This document shows, in pieces, positions 36,368 through 47,201 of a stretch of DNA of 64,000 nucleotides (positions are counted from its first letter, which is position 1; every line of letters starts with the position of its first letter). The stretch covers positions 1 through 64,000 of the forward strand of contig PDRJ01000024.1 in the NCBI GenBank assembly GCA_002748065.1, in the 5' to 3' direction. The notes under the pieces are model-generated. The model was not told the origin of the DNA, did not search any database, and saw nothing but the letters and a program-made list of their open reading frames with translations. A program made the position numbers and the translations under genes. Source of the stretch: Bacteroidota bacterium (GTDB lineage: Bacteria > Bacteroidota > Bacteroidia > Bacteroidales > BM520).

Positions 36368-38341
36368 TTACCGTTTATAATCCTTTGGCGGATTCTTTAG
36401 TAGGTGAATGGCTCCTTGAAACAGATCCTCCTTAAAATACCCTTTACAGCGCAAAATATAGAAGTAGGTTCCATCATCATGATTACCTCCGTCCCATGAG
36501 GTTCCCGGCTGCCCGGAAAATTCATTATTCACGTACACTTTTTGTCCATGTAGGTTATAAACAACCATAACACTACTTTTGTAGATATCCGTGAGGGTTC
36601 TACTCTCGTCATTGGTTATTCTCGCCTCAAAGAAATCATTCACACCATCTCCATTGGGAGTAAAGACATTGGGAATCTCAACCTGTGCTTCCTGCACAGG
36701 AAGAGAAACAGCAGTGGAATCCACGCAACCGTTGATATCCTCCACAAAGACCCAAGCCTCGTATGCCGTTACATTGGCAGCTAACTTTTTATAGATATGC
36801 TCGGGGTTCTGTTCCACTGAGGAGGTAGTGTCTCCAAAATCCCAATAATAGGTTAATGCCTCATCACTTTCAGCCGTAAACTTAATTTTAGGATTTTGAG
36901 TATAGATAATTTCCGGATCGGCCTCTGCTTCAACACCAGGAGCCTCATAAGTCTCTACGGTCCCCGTAGCTTCAACACGACACCCTACACTATCTACAAC
37001 CGTCAATGTATAATCCCCTTCCTGGAGTCGCAGAGCGATACTATCATAATTAAACACAATAGGCGACCAGGAGTAGGTGTAGGGAGAGCGAGGTTGTCCG
37101 GGAAGCGTATCCTCAAAAGGGATCCCCCCAGTAACCATACCGTGCAGTGCCCCCATGGAAGAACCGGGACACCCCTTTCCAACCTGCTCCATAGAGATAT
37201 GAATTTCAGGAAAGACATCCACATAGACGCTATCTTTACATCTGTTTACACCATCGTCAACCCTAACACTATACCAAGCGCCCTGATGGGGTGCAATGGT
37301 CATCATGGTATCCACGCTCCCATCGGACCACTCAAAGGTCATATCATAAGTTCGATTCACCCGGTTCAACCATGTAACCTCCTGGGAAGAGAGGGCACAC
37401 GTGTAGAGACGTACATCATCAATGGCCCCTTTAAAATTATGATCATCGGTTATTGCTGCCGCACCGATACAGATATCGGTGGGGGTCTCCACAGGGAGTG
37501 CCGCATCCGCAAGTGTGGCATCCAGCGCAATCCCGGAAAGATCACCAATATAGAGAGAAAGTTCTCCATTCTCCATAACGGCCACAAGGTGATACCAACG
37601 ATCAATCGTCAAGGGGTAAGAACTCTCAACTGTTGTTATTTCCGTGCCATTAGTAGTGCGAAAGAAAACGATTCCACCCTCTTTTATACCGAGAATAAAG
37701 GCAGAGTTCTCCAACATGATGGTCCGCCATTTGTCTACAATATAGTACGTTCCATCCGAAGCACCACCTCCCCACCCTTCGGCGGGATTAATCCATGCAC
37801 TAACGGTAAAGTTAGAGGTCAATTCCAGGTCTTCCTGCCTTGGAATCACGATACGACTTTTCACCGAAGGGCTAAAATAGCCGGCGCGATTAGCCTCACC
37901 GTACCGATTTTCGAAGGCGATCACATCCAGGGGGAGGCCATGATGACCATTCCCCGAAAGATCCTCTCCCGACCCATCATCGATGGGAAACACTGCACGC
38001 AAGCACTCCGGTTCAACACCTTTTAAGGAGAGCGTCAGATCAGCACCGTAGCACAATGAAGTATCCCGCTCCAGGATAGCCGTACGAAGCATATCCACAT
38101 AAATGGAATCCAACGTCTCTACCCCTCCCAAAAGTGCAGACACCTTGTACTCATGTGTACGTCTCGCATAGATCTGCTGCGTTGTCTCACCAGTATTCCA
38201 GAAATAGGCATCAAATCCACTCCCGGCATCCAACAGCACACTATCCACCCCGCAGGTTCGCAAGGTATCCTCACTAAATATCTGCGCGGTAAGCGTCACG
38301 GAAATGAGTAAACCAAGAACCGTTAAAAAAATAGTCTTCAT
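36368..38341 (-). CDS. Surface protein with LamG and PKD domains and a T9SS type B sorting domain
   Basis: The 657-residue protein has a signal peptide (about 1-19), an early Ig-like part, a concanavalin/LamG domain (about 125-320: LTSNFTVSAWINP, WYHLVAVMENGELSLYIG, GAIDDVRLYTCALSS), further beta modules, a PKD domain (YYWDFGDTTSSVEQNPEHIY) and the gliding-motility-associated CHU_C domain (IPNVFTPNGDGVNDFF, then YNLHGQKVY and WDGGNHDDGTYFYIL). Type B domains are exported by T9SS using SprF-like factors. It probably binds carbohydrate or mediates attachment. No sprF-like gene is adjacent. Confidence 0.85.
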   Translation of the reverse strand: MKTIFLTVLGLLISVTLTAQIFSEDTLRTCGVDSVLLDAGSGFDAYFWNTGETTQQIYARRTHEYKVSALLGGVETLDSIYVDMLRTAILERDTSLCYGADLTLSLKGVEPECLRAVFPIDDGSGEDLSGNGHHGLPLDVIAFENRYGEANRAGYFSPSVKSRIVIPRQEDLELTSNFTVSAWINPAEGWGGGASDGTYYIVDKWRTIMLENSAFILGIKEGGIVFFRTTNGTEITTVESSYPLTIDRWYHLVAVMENGELSLYIGDLSGIALDATLADAALPVETPTDICIGAAAITDDHNFKGAIDDVRLYTCALSSQEVTWLNRVNRTYDMTFEWSDGSVDTMMTIAPHQGAWYSVRVDDGVNRCKDSVYVDVFPEIHISMEQVGKGCPGSSMGALHGMVTGGIPFEDTLPGQPRSPYTYSWSPIVFNYDSIALRLQEGDYTLTVVDSVGCRVEATGTVETYEAPGVEAEADPEIIYTQNPKIKFTAESDEALTYYWDFGDTTSSVEQNPEHIYKKLAANVTAYEAWVFVEDINGCVDSTAVSLPVQEAQVEIPNVFTPNGDGVNDFFEARITNDESRTLTDIYKSSVMVVYNLHGQKVYVNNEFSGQPGTSWDGGNHDDGTYFYILRCKGYFKEDLFQGAIHLLKNPPKDYKR

Positions 38342-38362
38342 AAAGATCTTTTAGATGATGGC

Positions 38363-38370
38363 CAAAATTA
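38363..38370 (-). promoter_or_regulatory. Promoter -7 box for the T9SS type B protein gene
   Basis: TAATTTTG on the minus strand, 22 bp upstream of the ATG, in the 56-bp gap after the DUF349 gene. Confidence 0.5.
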
Positions 38371-38397
38371 ACGATTTTTTTGGCAATCATCAACGGG

Positions 38398-40557
38398 TTA
38401 CATTTGTTCGTTTAAATACTTCAATTTTGCTTGTAACAGCGCTAGATCCTGTTTTGCACGTTGAATCTTCTTCTCAAATTCACGTTTCAGCAGGGTGGCA
38501 TTCTTCGAATCCGCAAGGAATCCAATATTATTCTCCCACAGATTAATATCATCTTCCAATTTTGACATCTTATTGGAGAGTTGCATACGCTCGCGGTACA
38601 AGATACGGTTAGCATCCGTACCCTCTTTCACATTTTCAATACGATTTCTAAAATTCATCGTACTGATTTCCATCTCATTAATCTTCAGAGCCTCCAATTT
38701 TTCATCCACAGCATCCCGGAAAGCCTTTTGCACTGCATCCTTCTCTTTGATGGGGACATGACCGATGTTCATCCACTCACGTTGGAAATCCCTCAGGATG
38801 GTCAGATTTTCACTCTTAACCTCTCCAAACACTTGATCTTTCACCCGCTGGATCAATGCTTTCTTCTTCTCCAGGTTCTCTGCTTCGTGCTCATGAATAT
38901 GTCCAAAGAATTCCTCTTTACGATTAAAAAATTCGTCGCAAGCAGCACGAAAACGTTTCCATATCTTATCCGAATGCTTTCTAGGCACAGGACCAATAGC
39001 CTTCCACTTTTTCTGCAAATCAATAAGAGTACGAGTAGTCTCTTTCCACTCCTCACTATCTTTCACGCTCTCTGCTTGTACACAAAGGTCCAACTTCAGG
39101 TTATAATTATTGATTTGCTGCTCTTTAAGGTTGCTAAAAAACTCTTTTTTACGCTCAAAAAAGCTGTCAAGATTTCCCTTAAAACGAGCCCATATGGCAT
39201 CATTTTCCGCCTTGGGAGCAGGCCCAATGGTTTTCCATACCTTTAGCAATTCATTCACACTATCGGTCTTGGTATTCCACTCCTTGATACTTTGCGTCTC
39301 ACGCTGTACCACCTCTTCCACCTTTTCGCAAAGCGCGAGTTTCGCTTTATAGTTATTCTCCTGCTCATCCCTGACACGAGAGTAGTGATCCCTCCGTCGG
39401 GCATTAATTTTATCCGTAATATTCTTAAATCGATCCCAAAGTTCCTCCTTCTTATCAGAGGGAACCGGACCGGTCTCTTTCCACTCTTGATGCAGTTCTT
39501 GCAGTTGCTTAAAGGATTTCATGATGGAAGTCTCCAGGAGCAACTCTTCTGCCGCCTCGCACAAACGCATCTTCTTCTCAAGGTTCTTCTTCAGATCAAG
39601 GTCACGAAGTTCATTATTTATCTTCACTTTGTCGAAGAATTTCTCCACGAGGAAATGGTAACTCTGCCAAAGGTTATTCACCTCTGTTTTAGGCACCATT
39701 CCTATTTCGCGCCACTTATCTTGCAATGCTCGAAACTCATCATAGCTCTTTTTCAGAGGTTCTTCAGAACTGATCACCTCCTTCAGTTGCTCCAGAATCC
39801 GTTTCTTCTCCTTTAGGTTTGCAACCTTTTGTTCCTCTTGTTCAATAAGGAACTTCTCCCGTTTCTTTTTATAGGTTTTAAATGCTGTACGATATCTCGA
39901 CGCTAATTGGTTACGAAATTGTTTCTCCTCATCGACCTCCTTATCAGCGGGGGCTTCCTCAACCTCTTCACCTTCACGCTCCTCTTGCGAAATCGTCTCT
40001 TCCTCTGCATTTGAAGGATCTCCCTCTTCCGACTCCTTTTTTGCCTCTTCTACAGCTACCCCTTCAGAAGCCTCTTCCTCTTTCACAAACTTCAGGTAAG
40101 CCATCTTTACCATTCCAACCCGTTTCTTCACCTTGTTGATGTCCTCTTCTTCCACCAATGATTCCAGCTCTTCCACCAACTGTTCACGGGAAAAGGAGGC
40201 ATAGTAATCCTCGGGAATCTGCTCCTCTTCCTCTTGCTCCTCTTCTTCCTCCTGTTCCTGGGAGGAGGTGATCTCCTCAGCCTTCGGCATAGCATCATCC
40301 TCCTTTGCTTCCGGCATTGATTCCTTTACTTCATCGGTAGCAGGTTGTTCTTCGACAGGTTTCTTCTCTTCAACCGAAGGCTCCTCAACCTCAACTTCTG
40401 TCCCTGTTGCAGGCACTATTGTCTCAACAGCAGCACCCTCTTCACTCAATGTTTCTTCCACACCAGAGGTCTGCTGTTCTTCTGTTGCTTCTGATTTGCG
40501 CTCATCCTGGGGTTGGCTATTCTCCATCGCACCAGGTTGTAGATTTCTTTCTTCCAT
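38398..40557 (-). CDS. DUF349 repeat protein with acidic N-terminus
   Basis: The 719-residue cytoplasmic protein has a very Glu-rich N-terminal third (about residues 1-215, with runs such as EQEEEEEQEEEEQ) and then five DUF349 units, each about 75 residues, marked by WREIGMVP, WKETGPVP, WKTIGPAP, WKAIGPVP and WMNIGHVP followed by a basic W/F helix. The C-terminal end is coiled coil (SKLEDDINLWENNIGF). Such proteins are general in Bacteroidetes. The function is not established; nucleic-acid-related or cytoskeletal roles are guesses. Start position is the first ATG downstream of a good promoter box. Confidence 0.8.
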   Translation of the reverse strand: MEERNLQPGAMENSQPQDERKSEATEEQQTSGVEETLSEEGAAVETIVPATGTEVEVEEPSVEEKKPVEEQPATDEVKESMPEAKEDDAMPKAEEITSSQEQEEEEEQEEEEQIPEDYYASFSREQLVEELESLVEEEDINKVKKRVGMVKMAYLKFVKEEEASEGVAVEEAKKESEEGDPSNAEEETISQEEREGEEVEEAPADKEVDEEKQFRNQLASRYRTAFKTYKKKREKFLIEQEEQKVANLKEKKRILEQLKEVISSEEPLKKSYDEFRALQDKWREIGMVPKTEVNNLWQSYHFLVEKFFDKVKINNELRDLDLKKNLEKKMRLCEAAEELLLETSIMKSFKQLQELHQEWKETGPVPSDKKEELWDRFKNITDKINARRRDHYSRVRDEQENNYKAKLALCEKVEEVVQRETQSIKEWNTKTDSVNELLKVWKTIGPAPKAENDAIWARFKGNLDSFFERKKEFFSNLKEQQINNYNLKLDLCVQAESVKDSEEWKETTRTLIDLQKKWKAIGPVPRKHSDKIWKRFRAACDEFFNRKEEFFGHIHEHEAENLEKKKALIQRVKDQVFGEVKSENLTILRDFQREWMNIGHVPIKEKDAVQKAFRDAVDEKLEALKINEMEISTMNFRNRIENVKEGTDANRILYRERMQLSNKMSKLEDDINLWENNIGFLADSKNATLLKREFEKKIQRAKQDLALLQAKLKYLNEQM

Positions 40558-40636
40558 TCGTAATTCTGTTAATTAGCGTTCCCTTAAGAAAGGGATTTGA
40601 TCCTGATCTTTTCTAATAATCACTCTTACAAGGTTG

Positions 40637-40644
40637 CAAAAATA
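40637..40644 (-). promoter_or_regulatory. Promoter -7 box for the DUF349 gene
   Basis: TATTTTTG on the minus strand, 80 bp upstream of the ATG, just past the patatin gene's stop. Confidence 0.45.
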
Positions 40645-40672
40645 GCAATAATGCGTGAGTATAAAAATTAAA

Positions 40673-42973
40673 TTAAAAATGGCTTGATTTATTGAAGATA
40701 AGGTACCCTATATTCACGAGGAACTGCAGCGACTCTTCGGTTTTAGGATAATAGGAAACAGACAGATTTACAGGGACAAAGGAATTGTTAAAGATCAACG
40801 ACAAGGCGCCCCCCAGGTATTGGCTATGGAAGGGAGAACTCATGGCAGGAAGCTGGTCTTCAACCTCGATAATTTCACGGTAAGGAATAAAGGTAAAAAG
40901 ATCCGATCGCAGTTCGAAGAAACTCCATATCTTCACAATACCCACAACCCCCATTCCAAGCCAATTATACCCCCTATATTCGGGAATAAAAAGCAGATCG
41001 CTCTGTGGCAAAGGACTAAATCCCGGAGCCTCTATCTTCGAGGCCATATAGTTACTAAACAGTCTCCGGGAAGAGAATAACGCCTCCCCATATACGCCTG
41101 TAGTAATGGATTTGAACGGTTCAAAATAGCGACGATATTTAAGGTGCAACTGCACTAATCTATGTTGGTCGTAAAAAGGTTTGCTATAAAGGCTTGTGGA
41201 ACCAGGCGTGTAACCTTCCAACCCGGAGATGTAGCGCAGAGAAGCCAGGTATGACTCTCCCTCTGTGGCCATATTTTTACGATTCAAGGTGTTCTTCTGC
41301 ACAAATAGTCCAAGGGAGAAGTTACTAAAAACAGTAGCATCACTGGTATCCCGCCGGGTAAAAGCGTTGGTATGATAATAGGAATCCGTTAAATCTGAAA
41401 GCACCAAATCCAGTGCCATCTTACTATTGCTGGAAACCGGCACTCCAAAAGAAAAGCGCAGATTATTATCTTTGCGAACCAAGAAACTTGGCGATTTATC
41501 CCCCACAAAATAACGAGAAGTAGAAAAATAATCCCAAGAATTTATTACGCCCTCAAAATCAGCAAAGAAAGGAAGATCTGTAGGGTATTCCAAACGGGCT
41601 TTAAGGGCTATGCTATTGTAAAAACTCCCCATGTAAAAGTTACCGGAAAAAGTCCAGGAGTAATTATTCAAGTGCTTATAGCGCACGCCTAAAAAGGCTT
41701 GGGTTGCCGCCGAAGAGGCAATATTCCCACCAATGGAAACCGTCAAATCCTTAGCCGGAACGACATCCAGGAATATATCAAAGTACCCGCTACCGGGATT
41801 AAAACGACACCGAGGATAGACAGAGGAGATCTTATCATCTGCGATCAACCGAAAGTAGTTAGGCTTAAGTTGACTCAACGTCAACACATCCGCTTCTTGT
41901 TTCAGGAGAAGACTCACATAAGAGGCCTGACGCGGCTTCAATCCAATGGGGTTAATATTTTGAAACAACAAAGGAGGAAAGTGACTCTTAAAGATACTAC
42001 GTTTCAGGGAAACTTCTGCGGGGGTCACTTCCCGTGCAATACGCTCTTTAATGGCTCCGATCTTTCGCTTGGTAGCCACATAACCACTATCAATAATTTC
42101 ATCAATCCGCGAAAAATCCAGCAACTCAAGAAACTTCACATCCGGTTCCAACAAAACCCCCAAGGAGTCCTCAATCACATAGTCTGTATGCGTCATAAAA
42201 ATAGTTCGCAACATAGAGACCATATCATCATTGGAGGGCTTTTTATAATTTCCTGCAACGGCAGAACCAATAACCACATCTGGATGAAAATCCTCTAAAA
42301 CAATATCCACCGGAAAGTTATTATACATTCCCCCATCCATCATCACCTTACCATTGATGGTAACAGGCTTAAAATAGAAGGGAAAGGACATGGAAGCACG
42401 AATAGCCGATCCCAAGTCCCCCGATCGACAGATATAAGCGCGATTATTCTCAATGTCGGAAGCGACACAGCGGAACGGAACCATCAACTTATCAAAATCA
42501 TAAAGGCAAGCAGCTCCAGGTTGGGAGAAGTGTTGAAGAAAGGCAAAGTCCATCTGATAAGGAGCAATAATATTGGTAGGAACGAAGCTAAAGGTAAGCA
42601 CCGAATCCATATCAAACTTCACATTAATCCATTCAGAATCAGGGTCTTCCTTTTTATAATAGAATTGATATTTTTCTTCGATCTCTCCGGTAAGCCAAGA
42701 GGAAAACTCCTTGGAGTGAAAATGCTCTTTCATCTCCTCCACAGAAAAACCACTGGCATACATTCCCCCGACAATGGCTCCCATGGAGGTTCCGGCTACA
42801 TAATCAATGGGAATATTGTGCTCTTCCAGAGCTTGAATTACGCCAATGTGAGCCAACCCTTTAGCCCCTCCTCCGGAAAGCACCAGAGCCACACGTTGAG
42901 CATACACCACCCCCCACGTGAGAAAACACAGAACCAATAAAACGATATATTTGTACCTTCTACCCCCGGACAC
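40673..42973 (-). CDS. Patatin-like phospholipase with C-terminal outer-membrane barrel
   Basis: The 766-residue protein has a signal sequence, a patatin domain (about 27-215) with the oxyanion loop SGGGAKGLAH, the nucleophile Ser63 in GTSMGAIVGG and the catalytic aspartate in MMDGGMYNNFPVD, and then a POTRA-like and Omp85-type barrel region (about 330-766). It resembles PlpD of Pseudomonas (type Vd secretion) and Bacteroidetes patatins with BamA-like tails. It should release fatty acids from phospholipid at the outer membrane. It has its own promoter. Confidence 0.9.
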   Translation of the reverse strand: MSGGRRYKYIVLLVLCFLTWGVVYAQRVALVLSGGGAKGLAHIGVIQALEEHNIPIDYVAGTSMGAIVGGMYASGFSVEEMKEHFHSKEFSSWLTGEIEEKYQFYYKKEDPDSEWINVKFDMDSVLTFSFVPTNIIAPYQMDFAFLQHFSQPGAACLYDFDKLMVPFRCVASDIENNRAYICRSGDLGSAIRASMSFPFYFKPVTINGKVMMDGGMYNNFPVDIVLEDFHPDVVIGSAVAGNYKKPSNDDMVSMLRTIFMTHTDYVIEDSLGVLLEPDVKFLELLDFSRIDEIIDSGYVATKRKIGAIKERIAREVTPAEVSLKRSIFKSHFPPLLFQNINPIGLKPRQASYVSLLLKQEADVLTLSQLKPNYFRLIADDKISSVYPRCRFNPGSGYFDIFLDVVPAKDLTVSIGGNIASSAATQAFLGVRYKHLNNYSWTFSGNFYMGSFYNSIALKARLEYPTDLPFFADFEGVINSWDYFSTSRYFVGDKSPSFLVRKDNNLRFSFGVPVSSNSKMALDLVLSDLTDSYYHTNAFTRRDTSDATVFSNFSLGLFVQKNTLNRKNMATEGESYLASLRYISGLEGYTPGSTSLYSKPFYDQHRLVQLHLKYRRYFEPFKSITTGVYGEALFSSRRLFSNYMASKIEAPGFSPLPQSDLLFIPEYRGYNWLGMGVVGIVKIWSFFELRSDLFTFIPYREIIEVEDQLPAMSSPFHSQYLGGALSLIFNNSFVPVNLSVSYYPKTEESLQFLVNIGYLIFNKSSHF

Positions 42974-43003
42974 GCCTCAACGGATTAATAATAACATTAA
43001 CCA

Positions 43004-43011
43004 CAAAGTTA
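43004..43011 (-). promoter_or_regulatory. Promoter -7 box for the patatin gene
   Basis: TAACTTTG on the minus strand, 31 bp upstream of the ATG. Confidence 0.5.
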
Positions 43012-43089
43012 CAAATATGATCTCACTTTACTAAGAAAAACTACTAAAAATATAATTTTTTGCATACAATTACAGAGGCACAAGGCACA

Positions 43090-45723
43090 CTATTTCCTAA
43101 AAGTGTGCAACTGCGACTCAATGGCATCTATTTTCTTCAGGGCATCCTCCTGTTTTTTCCGTTCCATCATCACGACCTTCTCCGGTGCATTCTTCACAAA
43201 ACGCTCGTTGGAGAGCTTTTTCTCCACACTTTGTAAAAAACCTTTTGCATAGGAGAGCTCCTCCTCCAACTTGGCAATCTCGGCTTCCACATCAATATTC
43301 TCCGCCAAAGGGATATAGTATTCCACCGAATGGAGAACGACGGAGAGGGCATCTTCCACTTTTTCCGTGACATAGGTAATCTCACTAAGATTACACAGCT
43401 TGGTAATAACCGGGTCGAATGTGGCTAACCGCTCCTCCTCATTGGGTTTCACAAAGAGCGCAAGAGCCTCTTTAAAGGGAATATTTTTCTCTTTACGAAT
43501 ACTCCTCACAAACTGAATGGTTTCGGAGGCAACCTCAAACTGTTGCAACAAGACCCTGTCAAAGGCCTCTGGTTGAGGCATCGCTGAAATCATAATGGAA
43601 TCCCCCTCTTTACGCTCAGCCATCAAATGCCAAACCTCTTCCGTCATAAAAGGCATGAAGGGATGCAGGATGCGCATCAACTTATCAAACAGCACAATGG
43701 TAGCCTCCAACGTAGTGCGATCAATGGGTTGTTGATAGCCCGGTTTAATCATCTCGAGGTACCAGGAACAGAAGTCATCCCATATCAATTTATAGATAGC
43801 CATCAGCGCATCGGAGAGGCGATATTTCTCAAACTGCTCCTCAATAAAGCTGAGGGCCTCATTCAATTTTGCCTGGAACCACCTAACGGCGACCCCATTG
43901 GTGTCGGGTTGCGGAAGGGTATCATCCACCTCCCACCCCTTCACAAGACGAAGAGCATTCCAAACCTTATTGGTAAAGTTACGTCCCTGCTCACAAAGGG
44001 TCTCGTCAAAGGGAAGGTCGTTTCCTGCAGGACTGGTAAGGAGCATGCCCATACGCACACCATCGGCCCCATACTTCTCCATCAACATGATGGGATCGGG
44101 ACTATTCCCCAGCGATTTGGACATCTTACGTCCTAAATGGTCCCGCACAATACCAGTGAGGTAGACATTTTTGAAGGGGATATCCCCCCGATACGCCTTT
44201 CCGGCCATAATCATCCGGGCCACCCAAAAGAAAAGAATCTCGGGAGCCGTCACCAAGTCATTGGTAGGGTAATAATAGTTTATCTCTTCATTGTCGGGGT
44301 GACGTATTCCGTCAAACACCGTAATGGGCCACAACCAAGAGCTAAACCAGGTATCCAGCACATCCTCATCCTGCACAAGATCTTCCACGGTTAAATCGTT
44401 CAGGGCATGGGCCTCCTTCAGTTTCAGCAAGGCCTCTTCAGCACTCTCTGCGGCTGCCATCTCTCCGGAAGGAGCGTAATAAACCGGTATCTGCTGCCCC
44501 CACCAAAGCTGACGACTGATACACCAATCGCGCACATTCTCCATCCAATGACGATAGGAGTTCTTAAACTTAGCAGGATAGAACTGAATGGTGTCATCCA
44601 TCACCAAATCCAACGCCGGCTTGGCAAGCTCCTCCATCTTCAGGAACCACTGCAAGGAGAGTTTGGGCTCAATGACCGCATCGGTACGCTCGGAGTAGCC
44701 CACCTTATTGGTGTAATCTTCAATCTTTACCAAGTTACCGGCCGCTTCAAGGTCTTTCACGATCTGCTTGCGACAAGCAAAGCGATCCATCCCCACATAA
44801 AGCTCCGCCTTCTCGTTAAGGGTACCATTATCGTTAAAGATATCAATGGACTTCAGCTTATGACGAATTCCTATCTCATAGTCATTGATATCGTGAGCCG
44901 GTGTGATCTTCAGGCATCCCGTACCAAACTCCATATCCACATACGCATCACGGATGATGGGAACGGTTCTGTTCACCAATGGAACGATCACCTTTTTTCC
45001 TTCAAGATCCTTATAGCGCTCATCTTCCGGGTTTACACACACCGCCGTATCCCCTAGAATGGTCTCAGGGCGTGTGGTAGCAATGGTCACATATTGATCA
45101 TCTGTACCCTCGATGTTATAGCGCAGATAGTAGAGTTTTGACTGCACCTCTTTGTGGATCACCTCCTCATCGGAGAGGGCGGTCAACGCCTGGGGATCCC
45201 AATTCACCATCCGTACACCTCGGTAGATCAATCCCTTGTCGTAAAGATCGATAAACACCTTTATCACAGAGTCATACAGTGGCTTATCCATGGTAAAACG
45301 CGTACGCGACCAATCGCAGGAAGCACCAAGTTTTTTCAGTTGCTCCAGGATGATTCCTCCATGCTTCTCCTTCCACTGCCAGGCATGTTCCAGAAACTGC
45401 TCCCGGGTCAAAGAGGACTTCTCAATCCCCTCACTTTTCAGTTTGTTAACCACTTTTGCCTCTGTAGCGATAGAGGCATGATCCGTTCCGGGCACCCACA
45501 ATGTATTGTATCCCTGCATCCTTTTACGACGCACCAGCACATCTTGTATGGTATTGTTCAACATATGTCCCATGTGGAGTACCCCCGTCACATTGGGCGG
45601 TGGGATCACGACAGTATAGGGTTCACGATGATCCGGCATAGAGTGAAAAAACGCCTGATCCATCCAATATTGATACCATTTATCTTCAACAGGTTTAGGG
45701 GAATACTTTGGTGCTATAGTCAT
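43090..45723 (-). CDS. valS: Valyl-tRNA synthetase
   Basis: The 877-residue class I synthetase charges tRNA-Val. The HIGH motif appears as HMGH (residues 50-53) in [16 protein letters not shown], and KMSKS in [17 protein letters not shown]. The editing (CP1) domain contains [19 protein letters not shown]. The C-terminal coiled-coil arm (about 810-877, [18 protein letters not shown]) is typical of ValS. It is monocistronic by promoter position; DUF58 lies upstream on the same strand. Confidence 0.97.
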   Translation of the reverse strand: MTIAPKYSPKPVEDKWYQYWMDQAFFHSMPDHREPYTVVIPPPNVTGVLHMGHMLNNTIQDVLVRRKRMQGYNTLWVPGTDHASIATEAKVVNKLKSEGIEKSSLTREQFLEHAWQWKEKHGGIILEQLKKLGASCDWSRTRFTMDKPLYDSVIKVFIDLYDKGLIYRGVRMVNWDPQALTALSDEEVIHKEVQSKLYYLRYNIEGTDDQYVTIATTRPETILGDTAVCVNPEDERYKDLEGKKVIVPLVNRTVPIIRDAYVDMEFGTGCLKITPAHDINDYEIGIRHKLKSIDIFNDNGTLNEKAELYVGMDRFACRKQIVKDLEAAGNLVKIEDYTNKVGYSERTDAVIEPKLSLQWFLKMEELAKPALDLVMDDTIQFYPAKFKNSYRHWMENVRDWCISRQLWWGQQIPVYYAPSGEMAAAESAEEALLKLKEAHALNDLTVEDLVQDEDVLDTWFSSWLWPITVFDGIRHPDNEEINYYYPTNDLVTAPEILFFWVARMIMAGKAYRGDIPFKNVYLTGIVRDHLGRKMSKSLGNSPDPIMLMEKYGADGVRMGMLLTSPAGNDLPFDETLCEQGRNFTNKVWNALRLVKGWEVDDTLPQPDTNGVAVRWFQAKLNEALSFIEEQFEKYRLSDALMAIYKLIWDDFCSWYLEMIKPGYQQPIDRTTLEATIVLFDKLMRILHPFMPFMTEEVWHLMAERKEGDSIMISAMPQPEAFDRVLLQQFEVASETIQFVRSIRKEKNIPFKEALALFVKPNEEERLATFDPVITKLCNLSEITYVTEKVEDALSVVLHSVEYYIPLAENIDVEAEIAKLEEELSYAKGFLQSVEKKLSNERFVKNAPEKVVMMERKKQEDALKKIDAIESQLHTFRK

Positions 45724-45745
45724 TACAATATCATTTTGAGAAAGG

Positions 45746-45753
45746 CAAAAGTA
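45746..45753 (-). promoter_or_regulatory. Promoter -7 box for valS
   Basis: TACTTTTG on the minus strand lies 22 bp upstream of the valS ATG, in the 51-bp gap after the DUF58 gene. Confidence 0.55.
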
Positions 45754-45774
45754 AGGAAAATAATAGAACGAACC

Positions 45775-46704
45775 TTAACGCATTTTTTGGCGCTTGATAA
45801 GGTAAGGAAGGAGAACCTGATCAAAACCCTTGTTAATGTCCACCTCCACAAAGTCAATATGGTAAGAGGCACAGCGTAAGGAAAGCTCTTTGGTAAAGGC
45901 CTCCATCCCTTGCGCATACTCTTTTTTCACCAGATGCGGATTGATCTTGATCTCCGCCCCTGTCTCCATATCCACAAAGCGGCAGGGACGATTCTCAAAA
46001 AGAAAGTCCACCTCTTTCTGCTTATCCACCACATGGAAGAGCACCACCTCATGTTTATTATGCTTCAAGTGCTGCAAAGCAGAAAACAGCGACTCGTTAT
46101 CCTCTTGGCTTTCAAACATATCACTAAAGAGAACCACCAATGAACGCTTATGAATATTCTCTGCGATCAGGTGTAGAGAACGAGCCACGTGGGTTATATT
46201 TCGCTGCGAAGGGTTATGGGGCAACAGCAGTTTCTCCAGTTCATGGTAGAGGTATTTATGATGCACATCCCCGGAGCGTGCATCTGTAGCCAAGTCAAGC
46301 CCCTCTGAAAAAGAGGAGAGACCCACAGCATCCCGCTGCTTACGAAGGAGGTACATCAAGCAGGCTACCGCATAGACACTGAAGGTGATTTTATTGGGAT
46401 TCTCCAGCGAAGGAGCCCCTTTTACGGGAAAATACATGGAAGAGCTATTGTCGATCACGAAACGACAACGTAGATTGGTCTCCTCTTCAAAACGCTTCAC
46501 AAAAAGCTTATCGGTACGGGCGTAGAGCTTCCAGTCGATGTGACGTGTAGACTCGCCTTCGTTGTAAAGGCGGTGTTCAGCAAACTCCACCGAAAAACCG
46601 TGAAAAGGACTTTTATGCAATCCCGTGATAAACCCCTCCACCACTTGACGAGCAATAAACTCCAGTGGATAATATTTCTGAAACCTATTTTGCTCTATGG
46701 GCAT
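45775..46704 (-). CDS. DUF58 / vWA-like protein
   Basis: The 309-residue protein has the DUF58 signature EGESTRHIDWKLYARTDKLFVKRFEEE (in part; about residues 48-75) followed by a vWA-like fold with DNSSSMYFP as a MIDAS-type sequence (DxSxS). Proteins like this usually sit beside a MoxR AAA+ ATPase and batA/B/C genes in Bacteroidetes; here no moxR or bat gene is adjacent, so it is an orphan member. It may take part in assembly or stress functions of membrane proteins. Confidence 0.85.
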   Translation of the reverse strand: MPIEQNRFQKYYPLEFIARQVVEGFITGLHKSPFHGFSVEFAEHRLYNEGESTRHIDWKLYARTDKLFVKRFEEETNLRCRFVIDNSSSMYFPVKGAPSLENPNKITFSVYAVACLMYLLRKQRDAVGLSSFSEGLDLATDARSGDVHHKYLYHELEKLLLPHNPSQRNITHVARSLHLIAENIHKRSLVVLFSDMFESQEDNESLFSALQHLKHNKHEVVLFHVVDKQKEVDFLFENRPCRFVDMETGAEIKINPHLVKKEYAQGMEAFTKELSLRCASYHIDFVEVDINKGFDQVLLPYLIKRQKMR

Positions 46705-46782
46705 CCTAACACCATTAAAGGGGGCTTCCGGAGCCGCAACCTACATACAAAGCAGTCAGCGAAAGTCCCCTATAGACAAAAA

Positions 46783-46810
46783 GGCATCGGAAAAGTTGAA
46801 TCCCGATGCC
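46783..46810 (-). terminator. Intrinsic terminator of trxA
   Basis: GGCATCGG pairs with CCGATGCC over a 12-base loop; on the minus strand TTTTT follows. It lies 19 bp past the trxA stop. Confidence 0.65.
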
Positions 46811-46828
46811 CTCCATAAACAAAAATTC

Positions 46829-47146
46829 TTACAGTAGTTTCTCTAACTTGGCAACCAATGCACTCTTAGGAACGGCTCCCACCTGCTTATCTACCACTTC
46901 ACCATTTTTGATAAAGAGTACGGTAGGAATATTCCGAACGCCAAACTGTCCGGATATTCCAGGATTCTGATCCACGTCCACCTTACCGATCACTGCTTTT
47001 CCTTCAAACTCTTTGGCCATCTCATCGATGGAAGGAGCAATCATGCGACAGGGTCCACACCAAACTGCCCAAAAATCAAGAACCACCGGCTTATCCGATT
47101 TCATCACAACTTCTTCAAACGTTGCATCTGTAATTTCAAGTGCCAT
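46829..47146 (-). CDS. trxA: Thioredoxin
   Basis: The 105-residue protein has the redox motif WCGPC (Cys30, Cys33) in FWAVWCGPCRM and the cis-proline segment VRNIPTVLFIKNGE. It reduces disulfides in the cytoplasm, and could recycle the peroxiredoxin at 4076-4786. It is single, with its own promoter and terminator; two tandem repeat elements lie between it and dnaE. Confidence 0.96.
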   Translation of the reverse strand: MALEITDATFEEVVMKSDKPVVLDFWAVWCGPCRMIAPSIDEMAKEFEGKAVIGKVDVDQNPGISGQFGVRNIPTVLFIKNGEVVDKQVGAVPKSALVAKLEKLL

Positions 47147-47174
47147 AATTTTATACTTTAAAGATTATTTTGGG

Positions 47175-47182
47175 CAAAGGTA
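47175..47182 (-). promoter_or_regulatory. Promoter -7 box for trxA
   Basis: TACCTTTG on the minus strand, 28 bp upstream of the ATG and 20 bp from the edge of repeat copy E. Confidence 0.6.
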
Positions 47183-47201
47183 AAGAAAAAAAACCACTCC
47201 C

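Noticed and set aside
36896..38026. Long open frame opposite the T9SS type B gene
   Set aside because: Antisense shadow of a gene with clear LamG, PKD and CHU_C domains; no plausible start signals.
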